49,114 nucleotides of DNA from NCBI GenBank assembly GCA_032718475.1, contig JAUCBJ010006584.1, positions 1 through 49,114 on the forward strand. Direction: 5' to 3'. Below the pieces are notes generated by a model. That model ran no database searches. It saw only the letters and a program-made list of their open reading frames with translations, and was not told the origin of the DNA. Source of the DNA: Nemertoderma westbladi (taxonomy: Eukaryota > Xenacoelomorpha > Nemertodermatida > Nemertodermatidae). Made by a program: the position numbers and the translations under genes. This document shows positions 29,451 to 40,618 of the stretch, piece by piece. The stretch's first letter is position 1, and every line of letters begins with the position of its first letter.

Positions 29451-30717
29451 ATGGATAAAATAACAATATGTTGTTCATTCTGTCATATGAATGTAACTAG
29501 ACATAATTATTTATGCCACCTACGGTCACATTTTGAAGGTTATTCTTGTTTTAAGTGTCATGTCGTGACTTCATGCAGCGAAATTTGTAAACGACATGAA
29601 TCAACTACTGGTTGTAAAGAAATAGAGTTCCGTACCTATCAATTGACTTGTCCTACCTGTAATAAAGAGTATACATATGATAATTATTTACGACACAACT
29701 GTCACTTGAAATGTTATTACACAAGAAAGCGTAAATCTCCGCAACATAAAAATATATTATCTAGAAAAAACTTAAGGGTGGCTCTTGGTACATGCGCAAC
29801 AATTTTTACGCGGGAACAAGAAGCTCACGATAATCGTCTTGAAATTTATGTCCACGACCTCCCAACTTCTAGAGATTATCCAGATGTAGTAACAGCATTA
29901 GCGCAAATTCGAGGTAATATTCTTCAGTTAATATTAGACAGATTGAAAGAAATGAATGTTCTTAGACTGTGGTTAGGTCTAAATGTATTAATGTACAGAT
30001 CACATTTTTCAGAAGGTGAGCAATTAGAAACCTTTTATTTTAATTATTCCGGTGGTGCTATTAATACTGTAGATTCATCATAAAGTTTTGACACATGGTT
30101 TGAGTATGTGGTGCAAAATATATTACAAAAAATAGCCATCTTTAACACACGTGGTTCGGGGTGGCGTATTAAATCTTTATTAAGAGTTGAAATTAAATTA
30201 GCTGAATCTAAGTGTAGGTCGTTACTATATAAGGGGCATGGATATATGGAAAGGTTCTATCGAGTAAACGATGTGTTATAAATATACAATCGGCTGATAA
30301 TGACTGTTTCAAATGGGCTATTATAGCCGCAAAATTTAGTAGCAAAGTGAAAAACAACAAATACCGTACTTCGCAGTACAAAAATTATATGAGTCATTTC
30401 ATTTTTGATAACGGGAAAAATGATTATCCAACAGAGTGGCAGCTAGCGATTAAACTTTTTGAAAAACAAAATTCTAAATATATAATTAATTTACTATGTT
30501 GGAATAACGACAACAAACGCACCCCTATATCTATATTAAGACAACCACCGTTTGTAAAATTACACCAGATAAAGAGTTATTAAATATATTACTTGTAGTA
30601 AAAAATAACAATGTACCTAAACTGAATCATTATGTTTGCATAACTAACTTGAATCGATTGCTGAATACGAGAGCTCTTCATATCCACAATAGGAAATATT
30701 GTGAAAGGAGTGATTCC
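29451..30717 (+). pseudogene. Polinton-type DNA polymerase gene, 5' part
   Basis: From ATG 29451 the product begins with paired C2H2/CCHC-like fingers (CCSFCHMNVTRHNYLCHLRS, CPTCNKEYTYDNYLRHNC). The region typical of the N-terminal half of animal Polinton/Maverick or adintovirus-like polymerases follows: RGSGWRIKSLLRVEIKL, a DNDCFKWAI segment, and NHYVCITNLNRLL before a Cys finger. Breaks: TAA at 30081 with the same frame continuing, frameshifts near 30272 and 30550, then the inserted 4.8 kb element at 30718. The gene resumes at 35553. Not functional as it stands. Confidence 0.75.
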
Positions 30718-31717
30718 ATTCAAATTCGACAAATCTCGGTGGCATTCATTTTTTTAAAATGATTCGATCTTTACCAAACTTACAGGGTCTGAGGATATTG
30801 CTATTATTAAGTTATGTTGAAAATTTCAGCAAATTTGGTTCATTAGAACCGAAGTTATGGCCATTTTAAATATCGTGTTTTTAATAAAATTCAATATTAT
30901 CAAAAATAAAACTTAATGTAACTTTGGTGTACATAGTCCCCAGGATTTCAAACACACATCAAATTATAATATATGAGTAGTACTGTTTGCTACTGAAAGC
31001 CCGTAGAACAACAATTTTTAAAACCAATTTTATTTTTTACTTTAATTTGGTCATATTTTATATTTTCCAATAATATACCCCAATTTAATAGTTAATTTTA
31101 TTCACTTCAGAATTAGATAATTAACCAAGCTTTGCGGCAACTTTATACATACACTATTTATAAACCAGATTATATTTATTATAAACATCAATTATCAATA
31201 TAAGTGTTTTTATAATTAATTTAATTTAGCAAAAATGTCAAAAAATCGTTTTTTAAAAGTGCCTGTACAAATGAATTTTTAATTAATATTTGGTATGTAA
31301 GTTCATTGTAGATAATTAAATCGATGTAGAAAGTGTGAATAGATAACGGGCTTTAGCGTTGATTTAATTTACATTCAAAGTTTAGTGCGGGGCGGCATTT
31401 CTTCAAACAAACCGCCCATTGATTGACAGCCAACTAGTAGCGCCTCTCTGCTGGAGATCGCTGCTCCAGCTCTGCTTTAGGCTTTTAGCGGCAGTCCAGT
31501 TAGTTAGACTTGGTTTCTCTGTTCAGAGTTCGGCTCCCAGCAACTTGATTCACTCGGATTAAACTTTCGGTTCTACTTAAATTCTCAAGTTCGTTATGTT
31601 AACATAGATTATGATTTGGAAATAAATAATTTAGTTACTTTTTTTAACATAAATTTAAACTTGTAATACAATAAGTCTAATAAGATAACTAATAAGTAAT
31701 AATAGGGTGTAAACGTT
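30718..31717 (+). repeat. Left inverted arm of the foldback-like element
   Basis: Pairs with 34310-35552. Identity is high in the outer 900 bp: TAATATACCCCAATTTAATA and TTTGCTAAATTAAATTAATT on the right-arm side match exactly in reverse. The arm holds a GC-richer block (31385-31560) with CTGCTGGAGATCGCTGCTCC that could be promoter-like. Confidence 0.9.
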
Positions 31718-31720
31718 AAG

Positions 31721-32429
31721 CAGACAGTGGTGCAGACAGTGGTGCAGACACTGGTGCAGACAGTGGTGCATACAGTGGTGCAGACACTCGTGCAGACAGT
31801 GATGCAGACAGTGGTGCAGACAGTGGTGCAAACACTGGTGCAGACAGTGGTGCATACAGTGGTGCAGACACTGTTGCATACAGTGGTGCAGGCACTGGTG
31901 CAGACAGTGGTGCAGACACTGGTGCAGGCAGTGGTGCAGACACTGGTGCAGACACTGGTGTAGACAGTGGTGCATACAGTGGTGCAGACACTGGTGCATA
32001 CAGTGGTGCAGGCACTGGTGCAGGCAGTGGTGCAGACACTGGTGCAGACACTGGTGTAGACAGTGGTGCAGACAGTGGTGCAGACACTGGTGCAGACAGC
32101 GGTGCAGACAGTGGTGCTACCACTGGTGCAGACAGTGGTGCAGACACTCGTGCAGACAGTGATGCAGACAGTGGTGCAGACAGTAGTGCAAACACTTGTG
32201 CAGACAGTGGTGCATACAGTGGTGCAGACACTGGTGCATACAGTGGTGCAGGCACTGGTGCATACAGTGGTGCAGACACTGGTGCAGACACTGGTGTAGA
32301 CAGTGGTGCATACAGTGGTGCAGACACTGGTGCCGGCATTAGTGCAGACACTGGTGCAGACAGTGGCGCAGACAGTGGCGCAGATAGTGGTGCAGACGGT
32401 GGTGCAGACAGTGGTGTAGACATTGGTCA
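31721..32429. repeat. 12-bp minisatellite, left array
   Basis: About 59 units of the type GTGGTGCAGACA/CTGGTGCAGACA, with CATACA and GGCACT variants. A 336-bp higher-order period is visible: the block beginning with CACTCGTGCAGACAGTGATG near 31785 returns near 32145. Being 12 bp, it is open in several frames, which creates false ORFs up to 273 codons. Confidence 0.95.
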
Positions 32430-32914
32430 TCTTTTATGATTAAAAAGTATATTAACCTCAGTTAGACATTTAACATTTATATTATTTGGTTTTGCGGTAA
32501 AGTTTTCAAGGAATTAGGATTAAGCAGCAGCGTTTGATTGTTTATAAAACTTATATTACTTATATAAAACTTAAAACTTTTATAAAACAATCAAAAACTG
32601 TCGCTTAAGCCTCATTCCTTTGAATCACTGCTGCGCTCGCAGTTTGTATACATTAATATAATTCATATCATCATATTTCTTAGAATAGTTTAGAATAGAT
32701 TAATGAATTAAATTCGCTAAGCTGTCTTGTAGTAGTGGGGGGAAAAGACACGCAGTCATTTCGAATTCGTGCAAAAGTTTAGTTTTTTAGAACTGTTTGA
32801 AGGAATTCATAAATGAATCAATTAATCAAATTAATCAACTCTCAAAATTTATTTAGGTTCACTGGGAGTCATGGCAACGGGCCTATATGGTAGTTTTTCA
32901 GGAAGTGAAAAACT

Positions 32915-33228
32915 AAAATAATTTTTAATTAATATTGGGTATGTAAGTTCATTGTAGATAAATAGATCGATGTAGAGAGTGTGAATAGATACGGGCTTTA
33001 GTGTTTGATTTAATTTACATTCAAAGTTTAGTGCGGGGCAGCATTTCTTCAAACAAACCGCCCATTGATTGACAGCAAACTAGTAGCCTCTCTGCTGGAG
33101 ATTGCTGCTCCAGCTCTGCTTTAGGCTTTTAGCCGCAGTCCAGTTCGTTAGACTTGGTTTCTTTGTTCAGAGTTCGGCTCCCAGCAACTCGGATTAAACT
33201 GTAGTTCTACTTAAATTCTCAGGTTCGT
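32915..33228 (+). repeat. Third, truncated copy of the foldback arm
   Basis: Matches 31280-31595 in the same orientation as the left arm, with about 5-8% differences and small deletions (for instance AGTAGCCTCTCTG versus AGTAGCGCCTCTCTG). It starts at AATTTTTAATTAATATT and stops near CTCAGGTTCGT, without a minisatellite. An inverted repeat CACAAACTCC/GGAGTTTGTG follows at 33315-33350. Confidence 0.85.
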
Positions 33229-33859
33229 ATTGGGCACTGGACTGCGACAAGCTGATAGCAAATTAGTCTTTCCAATCTTGGCAGACTTTTTGGCACTGCA
33301 TTGGACTAGTGATAACACAAACTCCACTCAGACTCTAGTCAGGAGTTTGTGTGTCCCGTTTTGGGCCGGAGGGTTGGCGCCTTAATGTAGATCTATAGGC
33401 TGCGTTTCAATGGTGATATAGGAGGCAATATTTTGCAAGCGACTGGTCGCTTTACTTACTATGTAGTGGGCGGATCATATTCTGTAGGCCAAGTAATTGG
33501 TATTGACCAATTGGCAATGACCAACCCCTTGCTGGGACCACCTGGATCTACCCTGTATCAGGTCTGTATGTATAAGCTCTAGGTATAGAGACACAATGGG
33601 AGGTAAGGTTCATTTATTTTGACTAATCATTGCTATAATTCGCTTTTTTAGATATTCTTTCTTTAAATTTTATTCGTTAAGTTTTGATTCACTGTAATGG
33701 CTGGGAATATTTTTTGCTCGGTTGGTCGTAGCTTGGGCAATATTGGCTTGGGCTTGGGCGTTTATTGTTTTGGTTAGATTAACGTGTCACTGTTAACTCA
33801 CAGTTTAAACATGCGATGAGGCACCGTTGGGCGATATAATTAGACTGTACCATGTCTGG

Positions 33860-34302
33860 TTTGCACCAGTGTCTGCACCAGGTGTCTGCACCATTGTCTG
33901 CACCAGGTGTCTGCACCAGGTGTCTGCACCATTGTCTGCACCAGTGTCTGCTCCAGTATCTGCACCACTGTCTGCACCAGTGTTTGCACCACTATCTGCA
34001 CCACGGTCTGCACCACTGTCTGCGCCACAGTCTGCACCACTGTCTGCACCAGTGTTTGCACCACTGTCTGCACCAGTGTCTGCACCAGGTGGCTGCACCA
34101 TTGTCTGCACCAGTGTTCGCTCCAGTATCTGCACCACTGTATGCACCACTGTCTGCACCAGTGTTTGCACCACTGTCTGCACCACTGTCTGCACCACAGT
34201 TTGCACCACTGTCTGCACCACTATATGCACCAGTGTCTGCACCACTGTTTCTGCACCACTGCCTGCACCACTGTCTGCATCAATGTCTGCACCAGTGTCT
34301 GC
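33860..34302. repeat. 12-bp minisatellite, right array (inverted)
   Basis: About 37 units of TGCACCAGTGTC/TGCACCACTGTC, the reverse complement of the left array, with occasional 9-bp variants (TGCACCAGG). Open frames through it are artefacts. Confidence 0.95.
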
Positions 34303-34309
34303 TTATCGT

Positions 34310-35552
34310 TTACACCCCCCGAAAGGTAACTATTCAACTGCTTTAGTTTTAACAAGGACGGCTGTCTCGAAAAATATTCATCTAGATATTGAAGTCTTAA
34401 GTCGTCGTAACACCGGCAACCGAGCAAAAAATGTTGTCGAACCCCAAGAAAACAATCAAATTCCTTAGATACTTCATTACCTACCACTACCCGAGATTTT
34501 ACATCTTTGTAAAGTCAAAGACAGGTTGGGCCTCTACTATAAATTATAATAGTGGGGGAAAGAGGATTATTTATATCTTATTAGACTTATTATATTAAAA
34601 GTTAAAATGTATCTTAAAAACGTAACAAAATTATGTATTTCCAAATCATAATCTATGTTAACATAACGAACTTGAGAATTTAAGTAGAACCGAAAGTTTA
34701 ATCCGAGTGAATCAAGTTGCTGGGAGCCGAACTCTGAACAGAGAAACCAAGTCTAACTAACTGGACTGCCGCTAAAAGCCTAAAGCAGAGCTGGAGCAGC
34801 GATCTCCAGCAGAGAGGCGCTACTAGTTGGCTGTCAATCAATGGGCGGTTTGTTTGAAGAAATGCCGCCCCGCACTAAACTTTGAATGTAAATTAAATCA
34901 ATGCTAAAGCCCGTTATCTATTCACACTTTCTACATCGATTTAATTATCTACAATGAACTTACATACCAAATATTAATTAAAAATTCATTTGTACAGGCA
35001 CTTTTAAAAAACGATTTTTTGACATTTTTGCTAAATTAAATTAATTATAAAAACGCTTATATTGATAATTGATGTTTATAATAAATATAATCTGGTTTAT
35101 AAATAGTGTATGTATAAAGTTGCCGCAAAGCTTGGTTAATTATCTAATTCTGAAGTGAATAAAATTAACTATTAAATTGGGGTATATTATTGGAAAATAT
35201 AAAATATGACCAAATTAAAGTAAAAAATAAAATTGGTTTTAAAAATTGTTGTTCTACGGGCTTTCAGTAGCAAACAGTACTACTCATATATTATAATTTG
35301 ATGTGTGTTTGAAATCCTGGGGACTATGTACACCAAAGTTACATTAAGTTTTATTTTTGATAATATTGAATTTTATTAAAAACACGATATTTAAAATGGC
35401 CATAACTTCGGTTCTAATGAACCAAATTTGCTGAAATTTTCAACATAACTTAATAATAGCAATATCCTCAGACCCTGTAAATTTGGTAAAGATCGAATCA
35501 TTTTAAAAAAATGAGTGCCACCGAGATTTGTCGAATTTGAATGGAATCACTC
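34310..35552 (-). repeat. Right inverted arm of the foldback-like element
   Basis: Reverse complement of 30718-31717, interrupted by an extra 230-240 bp at about 34320-34560 that has no counterpart on the left. The near-identity of the outer arms implies either recent insertion or ongoing homogenisation. Confidence 0.9.
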
Positions 35553-38349
35553 AAAGGTGTTTGTGACATTTTTTTCGAGCGGAAGTTCTTCATCAACACC
35601 GTTTCGCCTGCTACCAAGGAAGAAGTCAACGAGAGAAACTACCTAATAAAAAAAGAACACACATTAGTTTTACAAATTTAGATAGAACCTTATCCCCATT
35701 GTTTGTCACCTACTTTGATATAGAATGTATCTTACAACCCTCAGTTAATAATCAATTTATACAGGAGCATATACCGTGTGCTGTGAGTTATTTAATTGTT
35801 CCCAATAGTGAATTAATTGATCCTCCAAAATATCATTTGAAAACATTCGTAAAGTCAAATAATAATAATTGTATTCAAGATTTCTTAGATTCATTATATA
35901 CTGATTTAACTGAATTATGTTGTTGGTCAGAAATATACACCCATAAAACTATGTTATTTACTAATATTGATTTTGTAAATTTTGAACAGGCAAAATTTTG
36001 TTTCTATTGTAATGTTACTTTAAATAATAATGTAGGGAAAAACAGACATCATTCACATATTACAGGTAAATATATTGCAGCATCTTGTAATAGTTGTAAC
36101 CGGGTTTAACATTGAAACGATACCTGTATGTACTTTGCGGGCACAATGCCAATAATTACGATATACATTGTATATTACAAACCGGATTTAGAGATAAGAA
36201 ATACACGGATTGGGATATAAAGGTTATACCGAGAAATACAGAACGATATATTTCACTGAGTGCATTTATCCCAATTAAAAACACTTCTAAAAAAATTGAG
36301 TTATGTGTCTTAGACACATATCAATTTTTAAGCTTTTCCCTAAATAATTTAGTTGAGTGTTCAACAAAGGATGTAGCGAGTCATGATATAAGCTCAATTT
36401 TACCTATTACTCTACAAGAAATGAAATATTTTTATCCAAACTTGAATAACTCAACAATTAATCGGAAAGGAGTATTTCCATACGAGTACTTGACAGATAT
36501 AAATAAATTTAATGATACTGGTTTACCATCTATAAATAATTTTTTTAGTAACTTAAGTCAAAAAACATGTACAATTGAAGATTATAGGTTTGCAGGATTA
36601 TCATGGGTAGAATTCGACTGTGTGAATCTCAAAGATTATCTTTTAGCCTATTTAAAACTCGATGTTTGTTTGCTTGCTGATATATTTGAGAATTTTAGGA
36701 ATGTTTGTAAACAAAATTACGATTTAGAAGTGGTTTTTTACTGTAGTATTGCGTCATTTACCTATGATTGCGCTCTAAAATATAATAAATGTAAAATAGA
36801 ATTAATAAAGGATTATCAGACATATAGAGATTTTGAAAAATCAATTAGGGGTGGTGTTTCATTTTGTCGAAAGCATTATATAGAATCAAATATACCCGAA
36901 ACAAGTACATATGATTCTACTAAGGAAGAATGCCATATTTTTAATATTGATTTCAACTCTTTATATTCTGGGAATTTAAGTAAAAAACTACCCACCTCAC
37001 AATTCAAAGAAGTAAGTATTAAACATTTAGAGAATGAAATTCCAGAAAAACTAATCGAGTACTTGGTAGATTTAGACAATGACGGATCTACTGGATATTT
37101 TTTAATATGTGATTTAAATTACCCCAAAGCTATTCACGATCAAACATTACAATTACCGTTAGCCCCAGAGCATTTAAGTATAAATGAATCAATGCTTTCA
37201 CCTTATATGAGGGAACAATTTAATAACTTATCGATACAAAGACGTACCTCCAGTAATTATAAGATGTCTACACCAAAACTCTTGCTGACACAATTTGATA
37301 AAGAATTTTATCATTTACATTTGAAACTGTTAAAATTTTATATAAAACATGGATTAATTGTTACTAAACTACATAAATTATATTCTTTTCAACAAGAATT
37401 TGTATTTAAAAATTACATAGATTTTAATATTAATCAAAGGCGACTAGCAAAAAGTTACATTGAAACGGCTGTCGCGAAGCTGCTTAATAACTCTTTATTC
37501 GGTAAGTCAATAGAAAAGATACGGGACCGATGTAATTTTCGTATCGCAAATAGCAATGATAAATGTGACCAATTGGTGAATCGTATTAATCATGAACAAT
37601 TTATAATATACAATAATACATTATCGGGACATTTATTAGTGAAAGACTCTGTAACTCTCGATAAGCCTATATTTATTGGTAGCGCAGTGTTGGATTTGGC
37701 TAAACTTGATATGTATGAGCTGTACTACGATAAATTGCTACCTATTGAGAAAGAATTAAACTGCCGTATTGAAATTGCCGCATCAGATACAGACTCATTA
37801 ATAGGTTGTTATTATAACACATCGCAGAATAATTTTTTAAAAGCATTAATTAAAAATAATATTTTAGATACATCCAATTACCCCAAGGATCACCCGCTTT
37901 ATAGTAATAAAAATAAATCGAGACTTTATTACTGTAAAGATGAACTAGCCTCATATGAAATTAAACAAGCAGTATTTTTAAGACCAAAATTATATTCAAT
38001 TTTGGAATGGAATAACAAAAATATTCGTAGAGCAAAAGGTATTACAAGAGCTATTGTGGAAACGAATATTACACATGAAGAATATTTAAAAGCATATAAC
38101 TCAAATGAAGAAATAAAAAAAAACATACACAGATTTCAATCAAAATTACATTGTATTCATACCTTAAAGCAAAATAAATTTGCACTCAGTAGCTTTGATG
38201 ATAAACTTTATTGGGTTAATAAAAATCAATCACTTCCTTGGGGGCACTATAAAACAAACCTCAAAAAACCTATAAAAATATCAAATATACCAATTTATGA
38301 AGAACCGAAAGGTGATGATGATTATGATGAATTATCAAATAGTAAATAA
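35553..38349 (+). pseudogene. Protein-primed family B DNA polymerase (Polinton-type), catalytic part
   Basis: Continues the gene at 29451. In order: a stop at 35564-35566; exonuclease motif I FDIE (35714); an endonuclease-VII-like zinc segment (CYCNVT near 35999 to SCNSCNR at 36106); a frameshift near 36107; Exo II HNANNYD (about 36142-36162); Exo III YLKLD (36649); motif A DFNSLYSG (36949; Pro of the usual SLYP is Ser); motif B KLLNNSLFGK (37478); motif C DTDS (37786); and RPKLYS (KxY type, about 37981). The 745-codon frame from 36112 to 38349 is intact. The family replicates linear DNA by protein priming. The Polinton/Maverick versus adintovirus choice is open, because no integrase, ATPase or capsid gene is visible. 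Confidence 0.85.
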
Positions 38350-38890
38350 AAATATAAGTTGTAAGCAGATCATTTATGGACTTAATTTAAAAGAATTAAA
38401 AAATCAATTGACAGGTAAAATTGTACTCAAACCCAATCAGTTTATATATAAGGTATTTGCTGCAACCATATTAATGTTTACAAATGGACGAATAACAATT
38501 CTCGGTAGAAAATATAATTTTAATAAAGTGAAAAAGCATATATTCGAAAAAACAAACATTAATTTGATTTTTAAATCTATCAATTTGTGTACTTATATTT
38601 TTAGTATCGACACCGTAATCTATAGGTTACTTATAAACAATATTGGGTTTTATGTTATATTTGATAATGTTAAACTAGAAATTTCATACGACCCCGAAAT
38701 ATTCAATAACTGTAAAGTCAGAATAAATAATATTGTTGTTGTTTGCTGCTTCTACACTGGTAAATGTACATTAGGGTCAGTAAGCTTAAAAGTGGCCAAA
38801 AAGGGGTACAAATTGACCGAAAAATTTTTGTTGGAAATTAGTGCCATACCATACACCATTCGAAAGATAATTTCATGGCAAATCTTGTGA
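38297..38890 (+). CDS. Candidate TATA-binding-protein-like protein
   Basis: Overlaps the polymerase end by 53 bp in another frame. Several Met codons could start it (38297 or 38327). It appears to contain two TBP-like repeats. Repeat 1 has FAATILMFTNGRITILG (about residues 54-70), like the ALIFSSGKMVCTG strand pair of TBP. Repeat 2 has LEISYDPEIFNNCKVRI then IVVVCCFYTGKCTLGS and a closing helix, like the SYEPELFPGLIYR and VLLIFVSGKVVLTG elements. The paired phenylalanine strands and SYxPExF box are the main support. Length (about 187-197) suits a bare TBP core. The frame is intact, unlike the polymerase. The fold assignment is mine by eye. Confidence 0.45.
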   Translation: MKNRKVMMIMMNYQIVNKNISCKQIIYGLNLKELKNQLTGKIVLKPNQFIYKVFAATILMFTNGRITILGRKYNFNKVKKHIFEKTNINLIFKSINLCTYIFSIDTVIYRLLINNIGFYVIFDNVKLEISYDPEIFNNCKVRINNIVVVCCFYTGKCTLGSVSLKVAKKGYKLTEKFLLEISAIPYTIRKIISWQIL

Positions 38891-38954
38891 TGGTAGAGGG
38901 AGAGCATGACGCGCTGCTCAAAGGGAGTTACATGGCAAAAACTAATGTCATATC

Positions 38955-40225
38955 TGTAACGTTTTTGTCTACCACTGTAACGCATTACAGTGATGACATT
39001 TATGGGACAAACCTCTGTAACGGCCATCTGTAACGGTAATTATGTTATATGGATTTTGCAGTATTTATAACTTATTGCTTCGACAATAAGGTAATTTATT
39101 GGACAAACATCTGTAACAAACAGCGATATCTGACCATAACCATCGCATCCACTAAATTATATGTACATAATACACATGACTTCCAATAAATATAGAAAAA
39201 GTTTTTCATTAACATTTTTCTGTGTGACCGATAATCTTGTTTTACACGATTTTTTTATCCCGTTTCGCCACTTCTGTTATGATCTATTCTGATCACAATC
39301 TGTTATGTTTATGAAATGCCAGGTTGAGTAGCACAACTACCACTTATTGAGTGTAATAGTGTCGTATAAAAAAATAGTAATAGTTACAAGCTTGCCAGCG
39401 AGAGCTGACAATAATGGACGGATCCATTGCTATCAGCATTGTTGTAAGAAATTACGCGCCTATGCAGGGTGTATGAAAAACTAAAAACAAAACATTGGGC
39501 AAAGGACCGTCTGTACAATAAATTGTTTGTTAAAAAAACACTGTTTGTAGGAAATGTATCTTCTACAATTCTAAACGAAATAAAGCGAAATTTTGTAGAA
39601 AGCACATTTTATTAATACATAAAATGAATAGGATAGAGATTGTATATACTTGCAATTAATTCCTAGATTAAGATTACTTAGCACGGACCCAGAAGCTCTG
39701 GATTTATACAATTTCATATGTGAAGTGAATCTGCGTTTTAATCCCCAGAATCCACAATCACCTCTTCCCGGATAGAGATAAACATGAATTCGTGTTTTAC
39801 TCCCCTTACAGGATCCAGTAACACTGGACAATGAAAATTAGCTTGAATTCGCATTTTGCACTCATTTCCGGATTACATGAAAATCCAGATCCGCGTTTTA
39901 ACCTCAAAATCCGGGTACCGATCCGGATCCATGTTTTACACTTACCCATCTTACACTACCACATTACCATGAGCAGTTAGGATGTCAGTACGAAGACGAA
40001 GAACGTATCAAACGCGTAGGCATTCAAGTATTGTCAGTGATGCCATATTGTATTTCAGGATGACAATCCGTTACAGATAGGACTGTCATATAGATAGGAC
40101 TGAAAACCTACAGTCTGTAACGCATCGATAACTGGTTATATAATGCGTTTCAGATGAGACATCCCTTATCTGTAACGCACTGCACTGTAACAGTGACGCG
40201 TTACAGATGGTTGACAAAATCGCTT
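38955..40225. mobile_element. Possible TIR element with CTGTAACGC repeats
   Basis: The left GTTTTTGTCTACCACTGTAACGC (38960-38983) is inverted to the right GCGTTACAGATGGTTGACAAAA (40198-40219). CTGTAACG or its complement recurs near both ends (about 38955, 38974, 39015, 39028; 40068, 40114, 40171, 40187, 40197). The centre (39715-39960) is a degenerate repeat of about 60 bp with GAATTCGCGTTTTACACT-like phrases. No protein seen. Boundaries approximate. Confidence 0.5.
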
Positions 40226-40375
40226 ACCACCGCCATACATCCTAGGTGTTTATTTAGCACATTAACTCTTGGGGTTAATGCGGCATGAATTCAAATTGCC
40301 TTTCCACACGTACCATTATACTTGTATGATATTAATATTATCAAAATCTATGGCCACATTTGTAGCATTACAGAT

Positions 40376-40618
40376 ATGGACGTTTATGCTTTCAATATTG
40401 ACTTTGTTAAACATAAATGCTTCCCAAATGAGATGACCTTACCCTTTGTATGTGATATTTGGCCTATATATGTTAGAAACCCTGTAGATACTAAATATAT
40501 CAAAACTGAAAACCTACAGTTACTACTTCAGATTCTAGACATAAATGTTACAGATGTGACACAAAAATTGAAAAATCCATGCCCATTTTATGTATCGATC
40601 TCAAATGGTTCAACATGA
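40376..40618 (+). CDS. Hypothetical 80-residue ORF
   Basis: ATG 40376 preceded by ATTACAG, which could be a splice acceptor. The product (starts MDVYAFNIDFVKHKCFPNEM) has no recognised domain. The flanks 40226-40375 and 40619-41734 show no gene, only AT-rich sequence with TA repeats near 41132-41150. Confidence 0.2.
   Translation: MDVYAFNIDFVKHKCFPNEMTLPFVCDIWPIYVRNPVDTKYIKTENLQLLLQILDINVTDVTQKLKNPCPFYVSISNGST

Larger units (their letters stand above)
30718..35552. mobile_element. Foldback-like element, 4835 bp, inserted in the polymerase gene
   Basis: Inverted ends GAGTGATTCCATTCAAATTC (30718) and complement (35552), with AAAG on both sides (30714-30717, 35553-35556). The inverted repeat runs about 1 kb (30718-31717 against 34310-35552), followed on each side by a 12-bp minisatellite, also inverted. 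The right arm has an extra 230-240 bp at about 34320-34560. The unique middle (32430-33857) holds a third partial copy of the arm. No transposase is encoded. The architecture recalls Foldback elements; the superfamily is unassigned. Confidence 0.85.

Noticed and set aside
31609-32430. Cys/Thr/Val-rich ORFs up to 273 codons, and others at 33805-34468
   Set aside because: They are translations of a 12-bp tandem repeat that is stop-free in several frames on both strands; no non-repeat domain attached.
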